The notes under the pieces were generated by a model. The model ran no database searches and was not told the DNA's origin. It saw nothing but the letters and a program-made list of their open reading frames with translations. A program made the translations under genes and the position numbers. Shown piece by piece: positions 51,453 to 62,032 of a DNA stretch of 64,000 nt. This DNA comes from Jannaschia pohangensis (GTDB lineage: Bacteria; Pseudomonadota; Alphaproteobacteria; Rhodobacterales; Rhodobacteraceae). Location of the stretch: positions 620,001 through 684,000 of the forward strand of contig NZ_FORA01000001.1 of NCBI RefSeq assembly GCF_900113875.1. The letters run 5' to 3'. Within the stretch, counting starts at the first letter, position 1. The number at the start of each line of letters is the position of its first letter.

Positions 51453-52640
51453 ATGACCCAGGATCATCTCACCCCCGACGATCTTGCCGCGCTGATCGCG
51501 CTGCGCCGCGACCTGCACCGCCACCCCGAACTCTCGGGTCAGGAGGGGCGGACGGCCGCCCGCATTGCCGCCCTGCTTTCCGATCTGGGGGCCGACGACC
51601 TGGTGACCGGTCTGGGCGGGCACGGTGTCGCCGGTGTCTTCGCGGGCGCACGTCCTGGCCCCACGGTCCTTCTGCGCTGCGAACTCGACGCCCTGCCGAT
51701 TGCCGAGACGGGCACGCCGGACTGGGTCAGCACGGTGCCCGGCACCGCCCATCTCTGCGGCCACGACGGGCACATGGTGACGATGCTGGCGGTGGCCCGG
51801 ATGCTGTCGCGCGCCCGCCCTGCCCGGGGCCGCGTCGTTTGCATGTTTCAACCCGCCGAGGAAGACGGAACCGGCGCCATCGCCGTCTGCGCCGACCCGG
51901 CCTATGGCGCGCTGACCCCCGACTGGGCTTTCGCGCTGCACAACGAACCGGACCTGCCCCGCGGCACGGCCCATGTTCCCGTCGGGCTGGCCAGCGCGCC
52001 CTCAGTCGGGCTGCGGCTCGATCTGACGGGAACCGAGGCCCATGCCTGCGCCCCCGAGACCGGCCTGTCGCCCGCCGCGGCGATGGCGCGCCTGATGGCC
52101 GAGCTGCCCGCCCTGTCCGGGGGACGGTTTCCCATGGCGGACTACAGGCTCGTCACCCTCTGCCACGCCCGCCTGGGCGACGCGGCTTTCGGCATCGCCC
52201 CCGGTCGGGCCGAGGTTCTGGTGACCGCCCGCACCACGTCGGATGCAAGCCTTGCGGAACTGGTCGCGACCATCCGCGCGCTGGCCGAACGGGTGGCGCA
52301 CGACGCGGGCCTGGCCCTCGCCATCACCGAACACGACGCGTTTCTGGCGGGCGTGAACCACCCCGACGCCGCCCGTATCCTCCATTCTGCCGCAAGTGCC
52401 GCCGGGATCGCGACGCAGACGGGTGTGCCCCTTCGTGCCTCCGAAGACTTCGGGCGCTTCGGCCACGATTGCCCGGCGGCCATGCTCCTTCTGGGGGCCG
52501 GACCGGGACCGGCCCTGCACAACCCGGACTACGACTTCGACGATGCCCTGATTGCGCCGGGCGCGGCTCTGCTGATCTCGGCCGCCCGCGCCGCCTTGAC
52601 CCAAGGTCAATCACATGAAGATCGCGCTCTAACCGACTGA
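51453..52640 (+). CDS. M20D family amidohydrolase
   Basis: A 395-residue metallo-hydrolase. The metal-site Cys and His are in HLCGHDGHM, an acidic pair is in QPAEEDGTG, and a further His is in ALHNEPDLPRGTA. The family cleaves N-acylated amino acids or hippurate-like amides. ATG 51453 was chosen over a GTG 18 bases upstream. Its last 12 bases overlap the convergent LysR gene. The substrate is unknown. Confidence 0.88.
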   Translation: MTQDHLTPDDLAALIALRRDLHRHPELSGQEGRTAARIAALLSDLGADDLVTGLGGHGVAGVFAGARPGPTVLLRCELDALPIAETGTPDWVSTVPGTAHLCGHDGHMVTMLAVARMLSRARPARGRVVCMFQPAEEDGTGAIAVCADPAYGALTPDWAFALHNEPDLPRGTAHVPVGLASAPSVGLRLDLTGTEAHACAPETGLSPAAAMARLMAELPALSGGRFPMADYRLVTLCHARLGDAAFGIAPGRAEVLVTARTTSDASLAELVATIRALAERVAHDAGLALAITEHDAFLAGVNHPDAARILHSAASAAGIATQTGVPLRASEDFGRFGHDCPAAMLLLGAGPGPALHNPDYDFDDALIAPGAALLISAARAALTQGQSHEDRALTD

Positions 52641-53519
52641 CAAGGCTTCCAGCCGTGCGACTTCTTCCCGCACCCCGTCGGCCAGCAAATCCGCTGTCCG
52701 GCTGATGAGCGGCCCGCCCGCGTCGCCGTGCCGGCTCAGGTGATAAGCCCGCGTCAGGCGCACCTCGCCCGGCAGGACGCGGACAAGTCCGGGCGCGGCG
52801 GCCAGCATGAAATCGTGGACCACACCGATGCCACCCCCGGCCCGGATCAACCCCAGTTGAACCGACGCGGAATTGGAGGCGAGGCCCGGCGCATTGGCCC
52901 CCACCTCGCCCAGATAATCCAGATCCGCGTCAAAGATCATGTCCGGAATATAGCCCACGATCTCATGCCCGCGCAGGTCGTCGCGCGTCGCCACCGGCCC
53001 CCGCACCGCCAGATAGTCGCGGTGCGCCGCAAGGCTCAGATGATAGTCACATAGCCGCCGCACCCGCAGCCGACCGGCCTTGGGCGGCGACACCGTGATC
53101 GCCAGATCCGCCTCGCGCCGCCCCAGGTCGAACACGCGCGGCAGGGCGACGACATCCAGACCAAGGGCAGGATGCAACGCCCGCAACCGGGCCAGTACGG
53201 CGGGCAGCACGTGGTTGGCGACCCCGTCGGGCGCGCCGATCCGCACCCGTCCGCGCAACCCGTCGTCCGCGCTCAGCGCTGCGACCCCGGCCCGCGCCCG
53301 CGCCTCCATCGCCTCGGCGTGGGGCAACAGGCGCTGACCCGCTTCGGTCAGGGCATAGCCGCGCGGCGATTTCAGGAACAGCGCCGCCCCCGCCGCCGCC
53401 TCCAGCCGGGTGACCCGTCGGCTCAGCGTCGCGGGGTCGAGGCGCAGCGCCCGCCCCCCTTCGGCCAGCGACCCGGTCCGCGCCACACCCAGGAAAATCC
53501 GCAGGTCATCCCAATCCAT
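52629..53519 (-). CDS. LysR family regulator, probably of mmsA
   Basis: A 296-residue regulator with an N-terminal winged helix (DLRIFLGVARTGSLAEGGRALRLDPATLSRRVTRLEAAAG) and a substrate domain. It is divergent from mmsA across 100 bases that contain an 18-base palindrome. This suggests control of valine catabolism and autoregulation. ATG 53519 was chosen because the MDWDDLRIFL start is typical of the group. Confidence 0.88.
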   Translation of the reverse strand: MDWDDLRIFLGVARTGSLAEGGRALRLDPATLSRRVTRLEAAAGAALFLKSPRGYALTEAGQRLLPHAEAMEARARAGVAALSADDGLRGRVRIGAPDGVANHVLPAVLARLRALHPALGLDVVALPRVFDLGRREADLAITVSPPKAGRLRVRRLCDYHLSLAAHRDYLAVRGPVATRDDLRGHEIVGYIPDMIFDADLDYLGEVGANAPGLASNSASVQLGLIRAGGGIGVVHDFMLAAAPGLVRVLPGEVRLTRAYHLSRHGDAGGPLISRTADLLADGVREEVARLEALSVG

Positions 53520-53530
53520 CCGCCAGCCAT

Positions 53531-53548
53531 CCTTGCAAAAATGCAAGG
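53531..53548. promoter_or_regulatory. LysR-type operator between the regulator gene and mmsA
   Basis: CCTTGCAAAAATGCAAGG: seven-base perfect arms CCTTGCA and TGCAAGG around AAAA, 12 bases upstream of the regulator ATG and 71 bases before the mmsA ATG. A related GCAAGGTTGC lies further toward mmsA (53576-53585). It has the T-N11-A type spacing of LysR sites. Confidence 0.6.
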
Positions 53549-53619
53549 CTACCCTGCCCCTCTGCCTCTGTTCGCGCAAGGTTGCAGGCGCTAAACTGCG
53601 CCAACTCAGGGAGGGTTTC

Positions 53620-55116
<1,497 letters not shown>

Positions 55117-55119
55117 CCC

Positions 55120-56071
55120 GTGGCGTTGTTCAATCTGACCAAGGTCTTCGGACGCAAGGCCCCGTCCCAAGACCTGACCGTCCAGCATTTCGCCGCCGCC
55201 GACTTCCGGCTGGACGGTGGCCCGCAATGTCTGGCGGCGATGCGCATGCTCCGGGTGTCGCCCGACATGGCGGCCACGGTGACCCACGCGTGGAACGGCG
55301 TGCCGCTGACGCTGTCGACCGATGGCGACGGCATCCTGCGACAGGTCACGCTCGGGTCCCAGACCCGCAGCGAGGCGGATCTGGCCGATCTGCCCCCCAT
55401 CGAGAATTGGGAGCGGAGACAGGGTGGAACCCTGTTGCCGACGTACTTCGATCAACACCTGGGCCAGGTCGCCCTGCCCCAGGTTCCCGTCCGCGAGGTC
55501 CGTGCCTTCGTGGATGCCAACGACGGCCCACATTGCCTTGGCGGCGACCTGCCGTCGGGCTTTCGCACCGCGACCGGGTCTGGGCCCGAACGGGACGCAA
55601 TACATCGGGACGCTCGCCGCCGGTGCGGATTTCCCGGACCTTTCCTTCGACCTGCATGTGTCGGTGCCGGTCTTCGACGAATATGCCTCGATCACGCTGG
55701 ACTACACCGACCCGATGGCCCCGACGCTGGTCGCGGAGGGCACGCGCTATCTTCAAGACGACCCGAGCGGGGCGCCGCGCGACGCCGCACAGACCTGGAC
55801 CCGGCATGGCCTCGCCACGGCCCCCTGCGCGGCCTGGACGCCCCATCCGAAGCCCGGCCAGACCGGCGTCCCCGCCTTCGTCCAAAGCCCGGTGTTTCCG
55901 TCCACGCCGGATGGCACGCCGATGGCATTCCTGGCGCAATTCGCGTCGCAGCCCCGGATGCCCGGCCCGACGCCCGACGCCCCCGGCCTGACCTTCTTCG
56001 GCAGCGGCATGCTCTATCTCTTCTGGGCGGCCGAGCGTCGCCTGCTGACGGCGATCATCCAGGACACGTGA
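55120..56071 (+). pseudogene. Frameshifted gene, DUF1963-like C-terminus
   Basis: Coding sequence changes reading frame once. From GTG 55120 the first frame is good to about residue 153 (GFRTATG). After that the next frame continues well (LGPNGTQYIGTLAAGADFPDLSFDLHV) to the stop at 56071. The switch lies in GGG at 55576-55578, and one G too many would explain it. The restored product would have about 316 residues, with a C-terminus (GTPMAFLAQFASQ and GMLYLFWAAERRLLT) like DUF1963/YwqG proteins. It is either a true mutation or a base error. It starts three bases after the mmsA stop. Function unknown. Confidence 0.6.
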
Positions 56072-56077
56072 CTTGGG

Positions 56078-56572
56078 TCAAAGCGGCCCGGCCTCGGCCA
56101 GCAAGGTCTCGAGGTCGAGCGGCGCGTTGACCATGGCCAGCGCCCCGTGCGCATCTCGGGGCCAATCGTCGCGCGGCCGGTCACGGTACAGCTCCACCCC
56201 GTTGCCATCGGGGTCATCCAGATAGACGGCCTCGCTGACCCCGTGGTCCGCCGCGCCCGTCAGGTCGTGCCCCGCATCCAGGGCGCGTTGGACCGCCTGC
56301 CCCAGCGAGGCGCGGTCGGGATAGAGAAAGGCGCTGTGATACAGCCCCGGATGGCCGCGCGGCGCGGGGGACGCGCCCGCACTGTCCCATGTGTTGAGGG
56401 CCAGATGGTGATGATAGCCGCCCGAGGAGAGGAACGCGGCATGTCGCCCATAGCGCGCCGTCACCTCCAGGCCCACGACATCGGTATAAAAGGCGACCGA
56501 CCGTTCCAGGTCCGCCACGCGCAGGTGGACATGGCCCAGGGTCGGGGCGGTTTCGGGACGGGGTCGCGTCAT
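56078..56572 (-). CDS. VOC/glyoxalase family dioxygenase-like protein
   Basis: A 164-residue vicinal-oxygen-chelate protein. Metal ligands are likely His in LGHVHLRVADLERSVAFYTDVVGL, a central His (HHHLALNTW) and Glu in DPDGNGVELY. The pattern resembles ring-cleavage dioxygenase-like proteins such as CatE/YfiE. The substrate is unknown. It converges with the frameshifted gene six bases away. Confidence 0.82.
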   Translation of the reverse strand: MTRPRPETAPTLGHVHLRVADLERSVAFYTDVVGLEVTARYGRHAAFLSSGGYHHHLALNTWDSAGASPAPRGHPGLYHSAFLYPDRASLGQAVQRALDAGHDLTGAADHGVSEAVYLDDPDGNGVELYRDRPRDDWPRDAHGALAMVNAPLDLETLLAEAGPL

Positions 56573-56671
56573 GGCACCCTCCGGGTTGGGACTATCCTTC
56601 CCCAGAGTTGGCCGCAGAAACGGCCCCTGTCGATGTCCGTCGACGCACCGGCCCTGTGCGCACCTATGGGA

Positions 56672-57253
56672 TCAGTTCGGCATCCGCGACTGGCGCAGGG
56701 CGCGCAGGGCCTCGGCCCCCTGCACCCGGTCGACCTCGCTGCGGGGGCGCCCGATAGGGTCGAACTCGCTGTCGTACCCGGATGAACGGCGCGGTTCGGG
56801 CGCAGCCTTGCCCCCTCCGCCCCACACCGGGCCAAAGCTGTTGCGGGTCGTATCGCCCGGCAGGATCAGCAGGACCAGCAGGATGATAAATCCGACAAGC
56901 GGAATCAGGGTGATCCAGACCCACCAGCCGCTGCGATCGGTGTCGTGCAAACGCCGGATGGCGACCGCAAGGCTCGAGAACCAGATCCACCACGAGGCGA
57001 TGGTGATACCCCACCACACCGGAACGCTGACCGCCTGGGTGGCCATCATCTCGATCTCCAAGGCCGTCAGGGTCGTGCCGGTTCGCGCGCTGTTCCAGCC
57101 GAGGACGACGGCAGGCCAGTAGATGGGGGAAGTCACCAAGGCCGACAGGATGAAACCGGTCAGGAAGAACCACCAATACTCGCTTGGCCGCGCACGGCCC
57201 CGCCAGGTGAACGGGTTGATGAGACACCGGACTGTCGCGTCTATGGGTCCCAT
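56672..57253 (-). CDS. DUF805 membrane protein
   Basis: A 193-residue membrane protein. It has the DUF805 start (FTWRGRARPSEYWWFFL), three to four helices and RRLHDTDRSGWWVW between helices, then a soluble, charged tail. The function is unknown. ATG 57253 has GGAGGCAGCC upstream and was preferred over a TTG 30 bases earlier. It is divergent from the L,D-transpeptidase gene across 196 bases. Confidence 0.85.
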   Translation of the reverse strand: MGPIDATVRCLINPFTWRGRARPSEYWWFFLTGFILSALVTSPIYWPAVVLGWNSARTGTTLTALEIEMMATQAVSVPVWWGITIASWWIWFSSLAVAIRRLHDTDRSGWWVWITLIPLVGFIILLVLLILPGDTTRNSFGPVWGGGGKAAPEPRRSSGYDSEFDPIGRPRSEVDRVQGAEALRALRQSRMPN

Positions 57254-57449
57254 GGCTGCCTCCGGGGGATAATTTCCGCTCAACCTGGCGCCCGATTGCG
57301 GCGCGGCGCGGGCACGAATTTGGTCAGACTGGGAAGAGTCGCACGAATGAACTTCGTTTCAGTCTCTACGACAATGTGATGTGCGTTCCGGCAACGAATC
57401 GTGCATTCCCGGCGTTGAGTACACGATGACAATTGATAAGGAGGCGTCG

Positions 57450-58043
57450 ATGACCCGTCAAAACCGTCGCACCATTCTTTTGGGCGCAGCCGCCGCGCTC
57501 GCCACACCCACCGTTCTGCGCGCACAGCAGCAGTTCACCGCCGAGGATTTCGGCGGCGTGACCGGCCCGACCGAGACCCGCCGCAACACCTCCAGCTTCC
57601 AGATGATCGACTGGCGCGACCACTTCCAGTCGCTTGGCGTCGGGGTGATCATCGCCGACACCACGTCGCGCGCCCTGCATTACTGGGATTCCACCGGGAC
57701 CGATTACCGCCTTTATCCGACCTCTGTCCCGATGACGGACGAGCTGACGCGGCGGGGATATACCTCCATCGTGCGCAAGCAGGTTGCGCCCAGCTGGACC
57801 CCTACCGCCAACATGCGCGAGCGTAACCCCGAGTTGCCGATCCGCATGGAGGGCGGCGACCCGGGCAACCCCCTGGGCACGCACGCCATGTATCTCGACT
57901 GGCCCGCCTACCTGATCCACGGCACGCACGACACGCGCAAGATCGGTCGCCGGTCGTCGTCGGGCTGCATCGGTCTCTATAACGAGAAGATCGCAGAGCT
58001 TTACGGCCTGACCCAGATCGGCACCCAGGTTCGCCTGATCTGA
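57450..58043 (+). CDS. L,D-transpeptidase (YkuD)
   Basis: A 197-residue exported enzyme with a Tat-like N-terminus (RQNRRTILLGAAAALATPTVLRA). The YkuD catalytic motif HGTHD...SSGCIGLYNE has the nucleophile Cys and the partner His. It makes 3-3 crosslinks in peptidoglycan or attaches proteins to it. AAGGAGG precedes ATG 57450. A terminator follows 25 bases after its stop. Confidence 0.93.
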   Translation: MTRQNRRTILLGAAAALATPTVLRAQQQFTAEDFGGVTGPTETRRNTSSFQMIDWRDHFQSLGVGVIIADTTSRALHYWDSTGTDYRLYPTSVPMTDELTRRGYTSIVRKQVAPSWTPTANMRERNPELPIRMEGGDPGNPLGTHAMYLDWPAYLIHGTHDTRKIGRRSSSGCIGLYNEKIAELYGLTQIGTQVRLI

Positions 58044-58068
58044 CGGCCAAACCGGTTTCACACGATCA

Positions 58069-58096
58069 ACGCCCGCCCGACCCGGCGGGCGTTTTT
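58069..58096 (+). terminator. Rho-independent terminator after the L,D-transpeptidase gene
   Basis: ACGCCCGCC (58069-58077) pairs perfectly with GGCGGGCGT (58084-58092), six-base loop, followed by TTTTC. Confidence 0.9.
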
Positions 58097-58164
58097 CGTT
58101 TGCCCTTCCGCGTCGCTGCGGGCATAATTGAACAGGTGTTCTATTCTGCGCCGGGGAGGGCCTG

Positions 58165-59304
58165 ATGGACTTTGCACTGACCGAGGAATCCCAAGCCATC
58201 TTCGACATGGCCCGCGACGTGGGCCAGACCGAGATCGCGCCCCACGCCCGGCAGTGGGAGGCGGAAGGGAACATCCCCAAGGACCTCTGGCCGAAACTGG
58301 CGGCGCTGGGGTTCGGTGCGCTCTATGTGTCCGAAGATCACGGGGGCAGCGCCCTGTCGCGCCTTGACGCGACGCTGGTGTTCGAGGCGCTGAGCATGGC
58401 CTGCCCGTCGGTCGCGGCCTTCCTGTCGATCCACAACATGTGCGCCAAGATGATCGACGCCTTCGGCAGCGACGCGACCAAGGCCGCCCACCTGCCCCGC
58501 GCCGTAACCATGGAAACGGTGTTCAGCTATTGCCTGACCGAACCGGGCAGCGGGTCGGACGCCGCCGCGCTGAAAACGAGGGCGACGCGGACCAACGAAG
58601 GCTACCGCCTGACCGGGACCAAGGCCTTCATCTCGGGCGGCGGCTATTCCGACGCCTATATCGTCATGGCGCGCACCGGCGACGCGGGCCCCAAGGGGAT
58701 CAGCGCGTTGATCGTGCCCGACGGCGCGCCCGGCCTGTCCTTCGGCGGGCTGGAGGACAAGATGGGCTGGCGGTCGCAACCCACGCGCCAGGTCCAGCTC
58801 GACGATTGCGCCGTGCCCGCGGACGCGCTTCTGGGCGAGGAGGGGCACGGTTTTCGCTATGCCATGGCGGGTCTCGACGGCGGCCGCCTCAACATCGCGG
58901 CCTGTTCGGTCGGGGCCGCGCAGCAGGCGCTGGATCAGACCGTCGCCTATGTGCGCGAGCGTCAGGCGTTCGGGAAACCGCTCGCAGACTTTCAGAACAC
59001 CCAGTTTCGCCTCGCGGAAATGGAGATCGAGCTTCAGGCCGCCCGCACCTTCCTCCGTCAGGCCGCGTGGAAACTGGACCAGGGCGCGGTGGATGCCACC
59101 AAGTTCTGTGCCATGGCCAAGAAGCTGGTGACCGAAACCGGATCGCGCGTGGTCGACGGCTGCCTGCAATTGCACGGCGGCTATGGCTATCTGGCCGACT
59201 ACGGGATCGAGAAGCTGTCGCGCGACCTGCGGGTGCACCAGATTCTGGAAGGCACGAACGAGATCATGCGTCTGATCGTTGCACGGGATATGCTGCGCGC
59301 CTAA
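58165..59304 (+). CDS. Acyl-CoA dehydrogenase, probably isobutyryl-CoA dehydrogenase
   Basis: A 379-residue flavoenzyme. The FAD region YCLTEPGSGSDAAALKT and the C-terminal QILEGTNEIMRLIV with the catalytic Glu (EGT) are present. The sequence is of the short/branched-chain type, and the neighbouring HIBCH and mmsB genes point to isobutyryl-CoA (valine degradation, ACAD8-like). It is the first gene of acd-HIBCH-mmsB. Confidence 0.9.
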   Translation: MDFALTEESQAIFDMARDVGQTEIAPHARQWEAEGNIPKDLWPKLAALGFGALYVSEDHGGSALSRLDATLVFEALSMACPSVAAFLSIHNMCAKMIDAFGSDATKAAHLPRAVTMETVFSYCLTEPGSGSDAAALKTRATRTNEGYRLTGTKAFISGGGYSDAYIVMARTGDAGPKGISALIVPDGAPGLSFGGLEDKMGWRSQPTRQVQLDDCAVPADALLGEEGHGFRYAMAGLDGGRLNIAACSVGAAQQALDQTVAYVRERQAFGKPLADFQNTQFRLAEMEIELQAARTFLRQAAWKLDQGAVDATKFCAMAKKLVTETGSRVVDGCLQLHGGYGYLADYGIEKLSRDLRVHQILEGTNEIMRLIVARDMLRA

Positions 59305-59330
59305 CCTTGGGATAGCACCAGGCTGCGGGG

Positions 59331-59375
59331 GCGGAGCGAGGGGCCGGCCCCTCGCGCTCCCCGGAGTATTTGCAA
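59331..59375. repeat. Intergenic inverted-repeat element (Rhodobacterales-type hairpin)
   Basis: GGAGCG (59333-59338) and AGGGGCC (59339-59345) mirror GGCCCCT (59346-59352) and CGCTCC (59355-59360), a near-perfect stem with a two-base bulge, followed by CCGGAGTATTTGC. It fills the gap between the acyl-CoA dehydrogenase gene and the next start. I recall the ending CTCCCCGGAGTATTT as frequent in front of genes in Rhodobacteraceae. This is from memory, not checked. Confidence 0.55.
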
Positions 59376-59395
59376 AGCAGAGAAGAAGGCAGATC

Positions 59396-60436
59396 GTGAC
59401 GTCCGATATCCATATCCGCACCCAAGGACGCGCCGGTCGCATCACCCTGAACCGGCCTGAGGCGCTGAACGCGCTGACCTGGGACATGTGTCTCGAGATT
59501 GAAAAAGCGTTGGATATCTGGCGGCTGGACGACGAAGTTCATCTGCTTTTGATCGATGGCGCCGCCGGGCGCGCGTTCTGTGCCGGCGGGGATATCGTCG
59601 ACATGCACCGCGCCGGGACCGAAGGGCGTTTTGACTATGGGGCGCGGTTCTGGGGCGATGAATACCGGCTCAACGCCAAGCTGTTCCATTTCCCGAAGCC
59701 CGTGGTCAGCTTCCTGCACGGCTTCACCATGGGCGGCGGCGTCGGCGTCGGATGTCACGCCAGTCACCGCATCGTCGACGACAGCAGCCGCATCGCCATG
59801 CCCGAGTGCGCCATCGGTCTGGTGCCGGATGTGGGCGGCACACTTCTGTTGGCGCGCGCGCCGGGACGACTGGGCGAATACCTCGGGGTGACGGGCGCGC
59901 GCATGGGGCCGGGCTGTGCGATCCATGCCGGTTTTGCCGACTACTACGTGCCGGACGGGTGGGACGCGCTGAAGGCCGCGCTGGTGGCAGATGGCGACCC
60001 GGCAGCCGTCGACGCCGCCGCATCCGCCCCGCCCGGGTCCCCGCTCGCCGCCGACCAGGCGCAGATCGACGCGCTCTTCGCCGGAGAGACACTGGGCGAT
60101 ATCGCGCGCCTTCTGACCGGGGACAGCCCGCTCGAGGTGTCGGCGCGCAAGGCCCTCCACGCCAATGCCCCGCTCTCCATGGCCTGTGCCGTGGAAATGC
60201 TGCACCGTCTGGGCGACGATCCCACCATCGAACAGGCCCTTGGGATGGAGGCGCGCTTTACCTTCCGCGCCCTTGAACAGGGCGATTTCGTCGAAGGCAT
60301 CCGCGCCCAGATCATCGACAAGGACCGCACCCCCCGCTGGACCCATGCGGGCCCCACGGATGTGCCCGCGATCGATGTCGCCGCCATGCTGCGCCCCCTT
60401 GGGCCCCTGGCCCCAAACCTGGAGATCTGGACATGA
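59396..60436 (+). CDS. 3-hydroxyisobutyryl-CoA hydrolase (enoyl-CoA hydratase fold)
   Basis: A 346-residue member of the crotonase superfamily of HIBCH length. The oxyanion segments are AFCAGGDIVDMH and HGFTMGGGVGVG, and the acidic active-site region is MPECAIGLVPDVGG. It releases CoA from 3-hydroxyisobutyryl-CoA in valine breakdown. The start is GTG 59396, with AGAAGAAGGC upstream. The stop overlaps mmsB (ATGA). Confidence 0.88.
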   Translation: MTSDIHIRTQGRAGRITLNRPEALNALTWDMCLEIEKALDIWRLDDEVHLLLIDGAAGRAFCAGGDIVDMHRAGTEGRFDYGARFWGDEYRLNAKLFHFPKPVVSFLHGFTMGGGVGVGCHASHRIVDDSSRIAMPECAIGLVPDVGGTLLLARAPGRLGEYLGVTGARMGPGCAIHAGFADYYVPDGWDALKAALVADGDPAAVDAAASAPPGSPLAADQAQIDALFAGETLGDIARLLTGDSPLEVSARKALHANAPLSMACAVEMLHRLGDDPTIEQALGMEARFTFRALEQGDFVEGIRAQIIDKDRTPRWTHAGPTDVPAIDVAAMLRPLGPLAPNLEIWT

Positions 60437-61305
60437 ACATCGCCTTCATCGGCCTCGGCAACATGGGCGGACCCATGGCCGCCAACCTGACCCGTGCGGG
60501 GCACTCCGTCACCGGCTTCGACCCTGACGCCCCCGCCCCCGAGGGCGTCACCATGGCCGACAGCGCCGCCGCCGCGGCGACCGGGGCCGAGGTCGTCATC
60601 ACCATGCTGCCCAACGGCGCCATCCTGCGGCAGGTCGCCGGGGAGGTCATCCCCGCCATGCCACCCGGTGCCGTCCTCCTCGATTGCTCCACCGTCGACG
60701 TGGAGAGCGCGCGGGCCGTGGCGGACATGGCCGCCGCCCACGACCTGCTGGCCCTCGATGCGCCCGTCTCGGGCGGGATCGGCGGGGCGGCGGCGGGCAC
60801 ATTGACCTTCATGGTGGGCGGAAGCGAAGCCGCCCTGGCCATCGCCGCGCCGCTCCTCGACGTGATGGGCGGGCGCACGGTGCACTGCGGCCCCTCGGGT
60901 AACGGACAGGCGGCCAAGATCTGCAACAACATGATCCTGGGCGCGACCATGGTCGCCACCTGCGAGGCCTTCGCGCTGGCCGACAAACTCGGCCTCGACC
61001 GGCAGGCGATGTACGATGTCGCCTCCACGTCCTCGGGGCAGAGCTGGTCGCTCACCACCTATTGCCCGGCGCCGGGCGTGGGGCCGACCGCGCCCTCTGA
61101 CAACGACTACAAGCCGGGGTTTGCGGCCGACCTCATGCTCAAGGACCTGGGCCTGTCCCAACAGGCCGCCGAGGCCGTCGACGCCGATACGCCGATGGGG
61201 GCCGAGGCGCTCCGCCAATACCGCGCCTTCGTCGAAACCGAAGACGGCGCGGGTCGGGATTTCAGCGCCATGCTGCCCCGGTTCGCGGCGCGCTCCCGCG
61301 GCTGA
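60433..61305 (+). CDS. mmsB: 3-hydroxyisobutyrate dehydrogenase
   Basis: A 290-residue NAD-dependent enzyme that oxidises 3-hydroxyisobutyrate to methylmalonate semialdehyde, the substrate of MmsA. The NAD motif GLGNMG is at 7-12. DAPVSGGIGGA binds substrate, and the catalytic Lys is in GNGQAAKICNN. The ATG overlaps the hydrolase stop. mmsA lies about 5 kb upstream, separated by unrelated genes. Confidence 0.95.
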   Translation: MNIAFIGLGNMGGPMAANLTRAGHSVTGFDPDAPAPEGVTMADSAAAAATGAEVVITMLPNGAILRQVAGEVIPAMPPGAVLLDCSTVDVESARAVADMAAAHDLLALDAPVSGGIGGAAAGTLTFMVGGSEAALAIAAPLLDVMGGRTVHCGPSGNGQAAKICNNMILGATMVATCEAFALADKLGLDRQAMYDVASTSSGQSWSLTTYCPAPGVGPTAPSDNDYKPGFAADLMLKDLGLSQQAAEAVDADTPMGAEALRQYRAFVETEDGAGRDFSAMLPRFAARSRG

Positions 61306-61349
61306 CGGGCGAACGACCGCCCCGAAAGGGGGCACGTCCGGGACAAAAG

Positions 61350-61435
61350 GGGAAAGTGGCGCGGTTGACGGGGCTCGAACCCGCGACCCCCGGCGTGACA
61401 GGCCGGTACTCTAACCAACTGAGCTACAACCGCGC
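61350..61435. repeat. 86-bp direct repeat containing tRNA-Asp, copy 1
   Basis: Bases 61350-61435 are identical to 62033-62118. They cover the whole tRNA-Asp plus seven bases on one side (GGGAAAG) and two on the other. The copies are 683 bases apart. Confidence 0.9.
61357..61433 (-). tRNA. tRNA-Asp (GTC), copy 1
   Basis: 77 bases including the encoded CCA. Acceptor stem GCGGTTG/CAACCGC, discriminator G as required for Asp, D-arm GCTC...GAG, and anticodon stem CCGGC/GCCGG with loop CTGTCAC, anticodon GTC. The T-arm GCGGGTTCGAGCCCCGT is typical. Confidence 0.97.
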
Positions 61436-62032
61436 GATTGGGGCGAGATAGCGGGGCGCGCCAAAGGGGTCAATGGGGATTGTGCGCGCCGCGCGGATGC
61501 GGGACGCTTTGGCCAAGGAGACCCGATGGCCAAGACGTTTGTTCCCCACCGCCATGGTGCCTGCCCGATCTGACATTTCCGGAAGACAGAGATGCGAACG
61601 CGACGAGTTCTGGCTTGGCGACTGACCGGTTCCGCGAGACTCGCCCGAACCTGACAGCTCAGGAAAACTTTGACCTTGGCACTACCGTGGTATTGACGCT
61701 GATGAGGCGGAGGCTTTGCCAAAGAAAACGGTCTTGCGGATCGTATTGGAAGAACACAGGCCCCGCCGCTGGCGCAGCTGCGGTCGCGGTCATCGGTGCC
61801 TGCGGGTTCACATAACTCGTCTATGTCTTGGGCAACAGAACTGGTGGTCCCAGCAGGTCTCACGACGATGGAAAAGCTGCCCTGGAGTCCACCCTAACCG
61901 CGAACCCTTACCAACCCGTCAGCGTGCACAGTTCGTATGTACGGGGGGTGTACAGCGGGTGCACACAGGGTGACATGGAAAAATCGCACGAAAACAGGGG
62001 CCTGGCACTCCTTCATTCGAAAATGTCGAAGA
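61436..62032. other. Unassigned sequence between the two tRNA-Asp genes
   Basis: About 600 bases without a recognisable gene. Every frame is short, and the base use is visibly richer in A and T than the flanks. A small palindrome TGTAC-N7-GTACA lies at 61938-61954. It could be a decayed gene or insertion. No integrase, transposase or inverted ends were seen. Confidence 0.5.

Noticed and set aside
61436-62032. Integrative element at tRNA-Asp
   Set aside because: The duplication and composition fit, but there is no integrase, relaxase or transposase and the whole tRNA is duplicated rather than its 3' end. Only an unassigned segment is reported.
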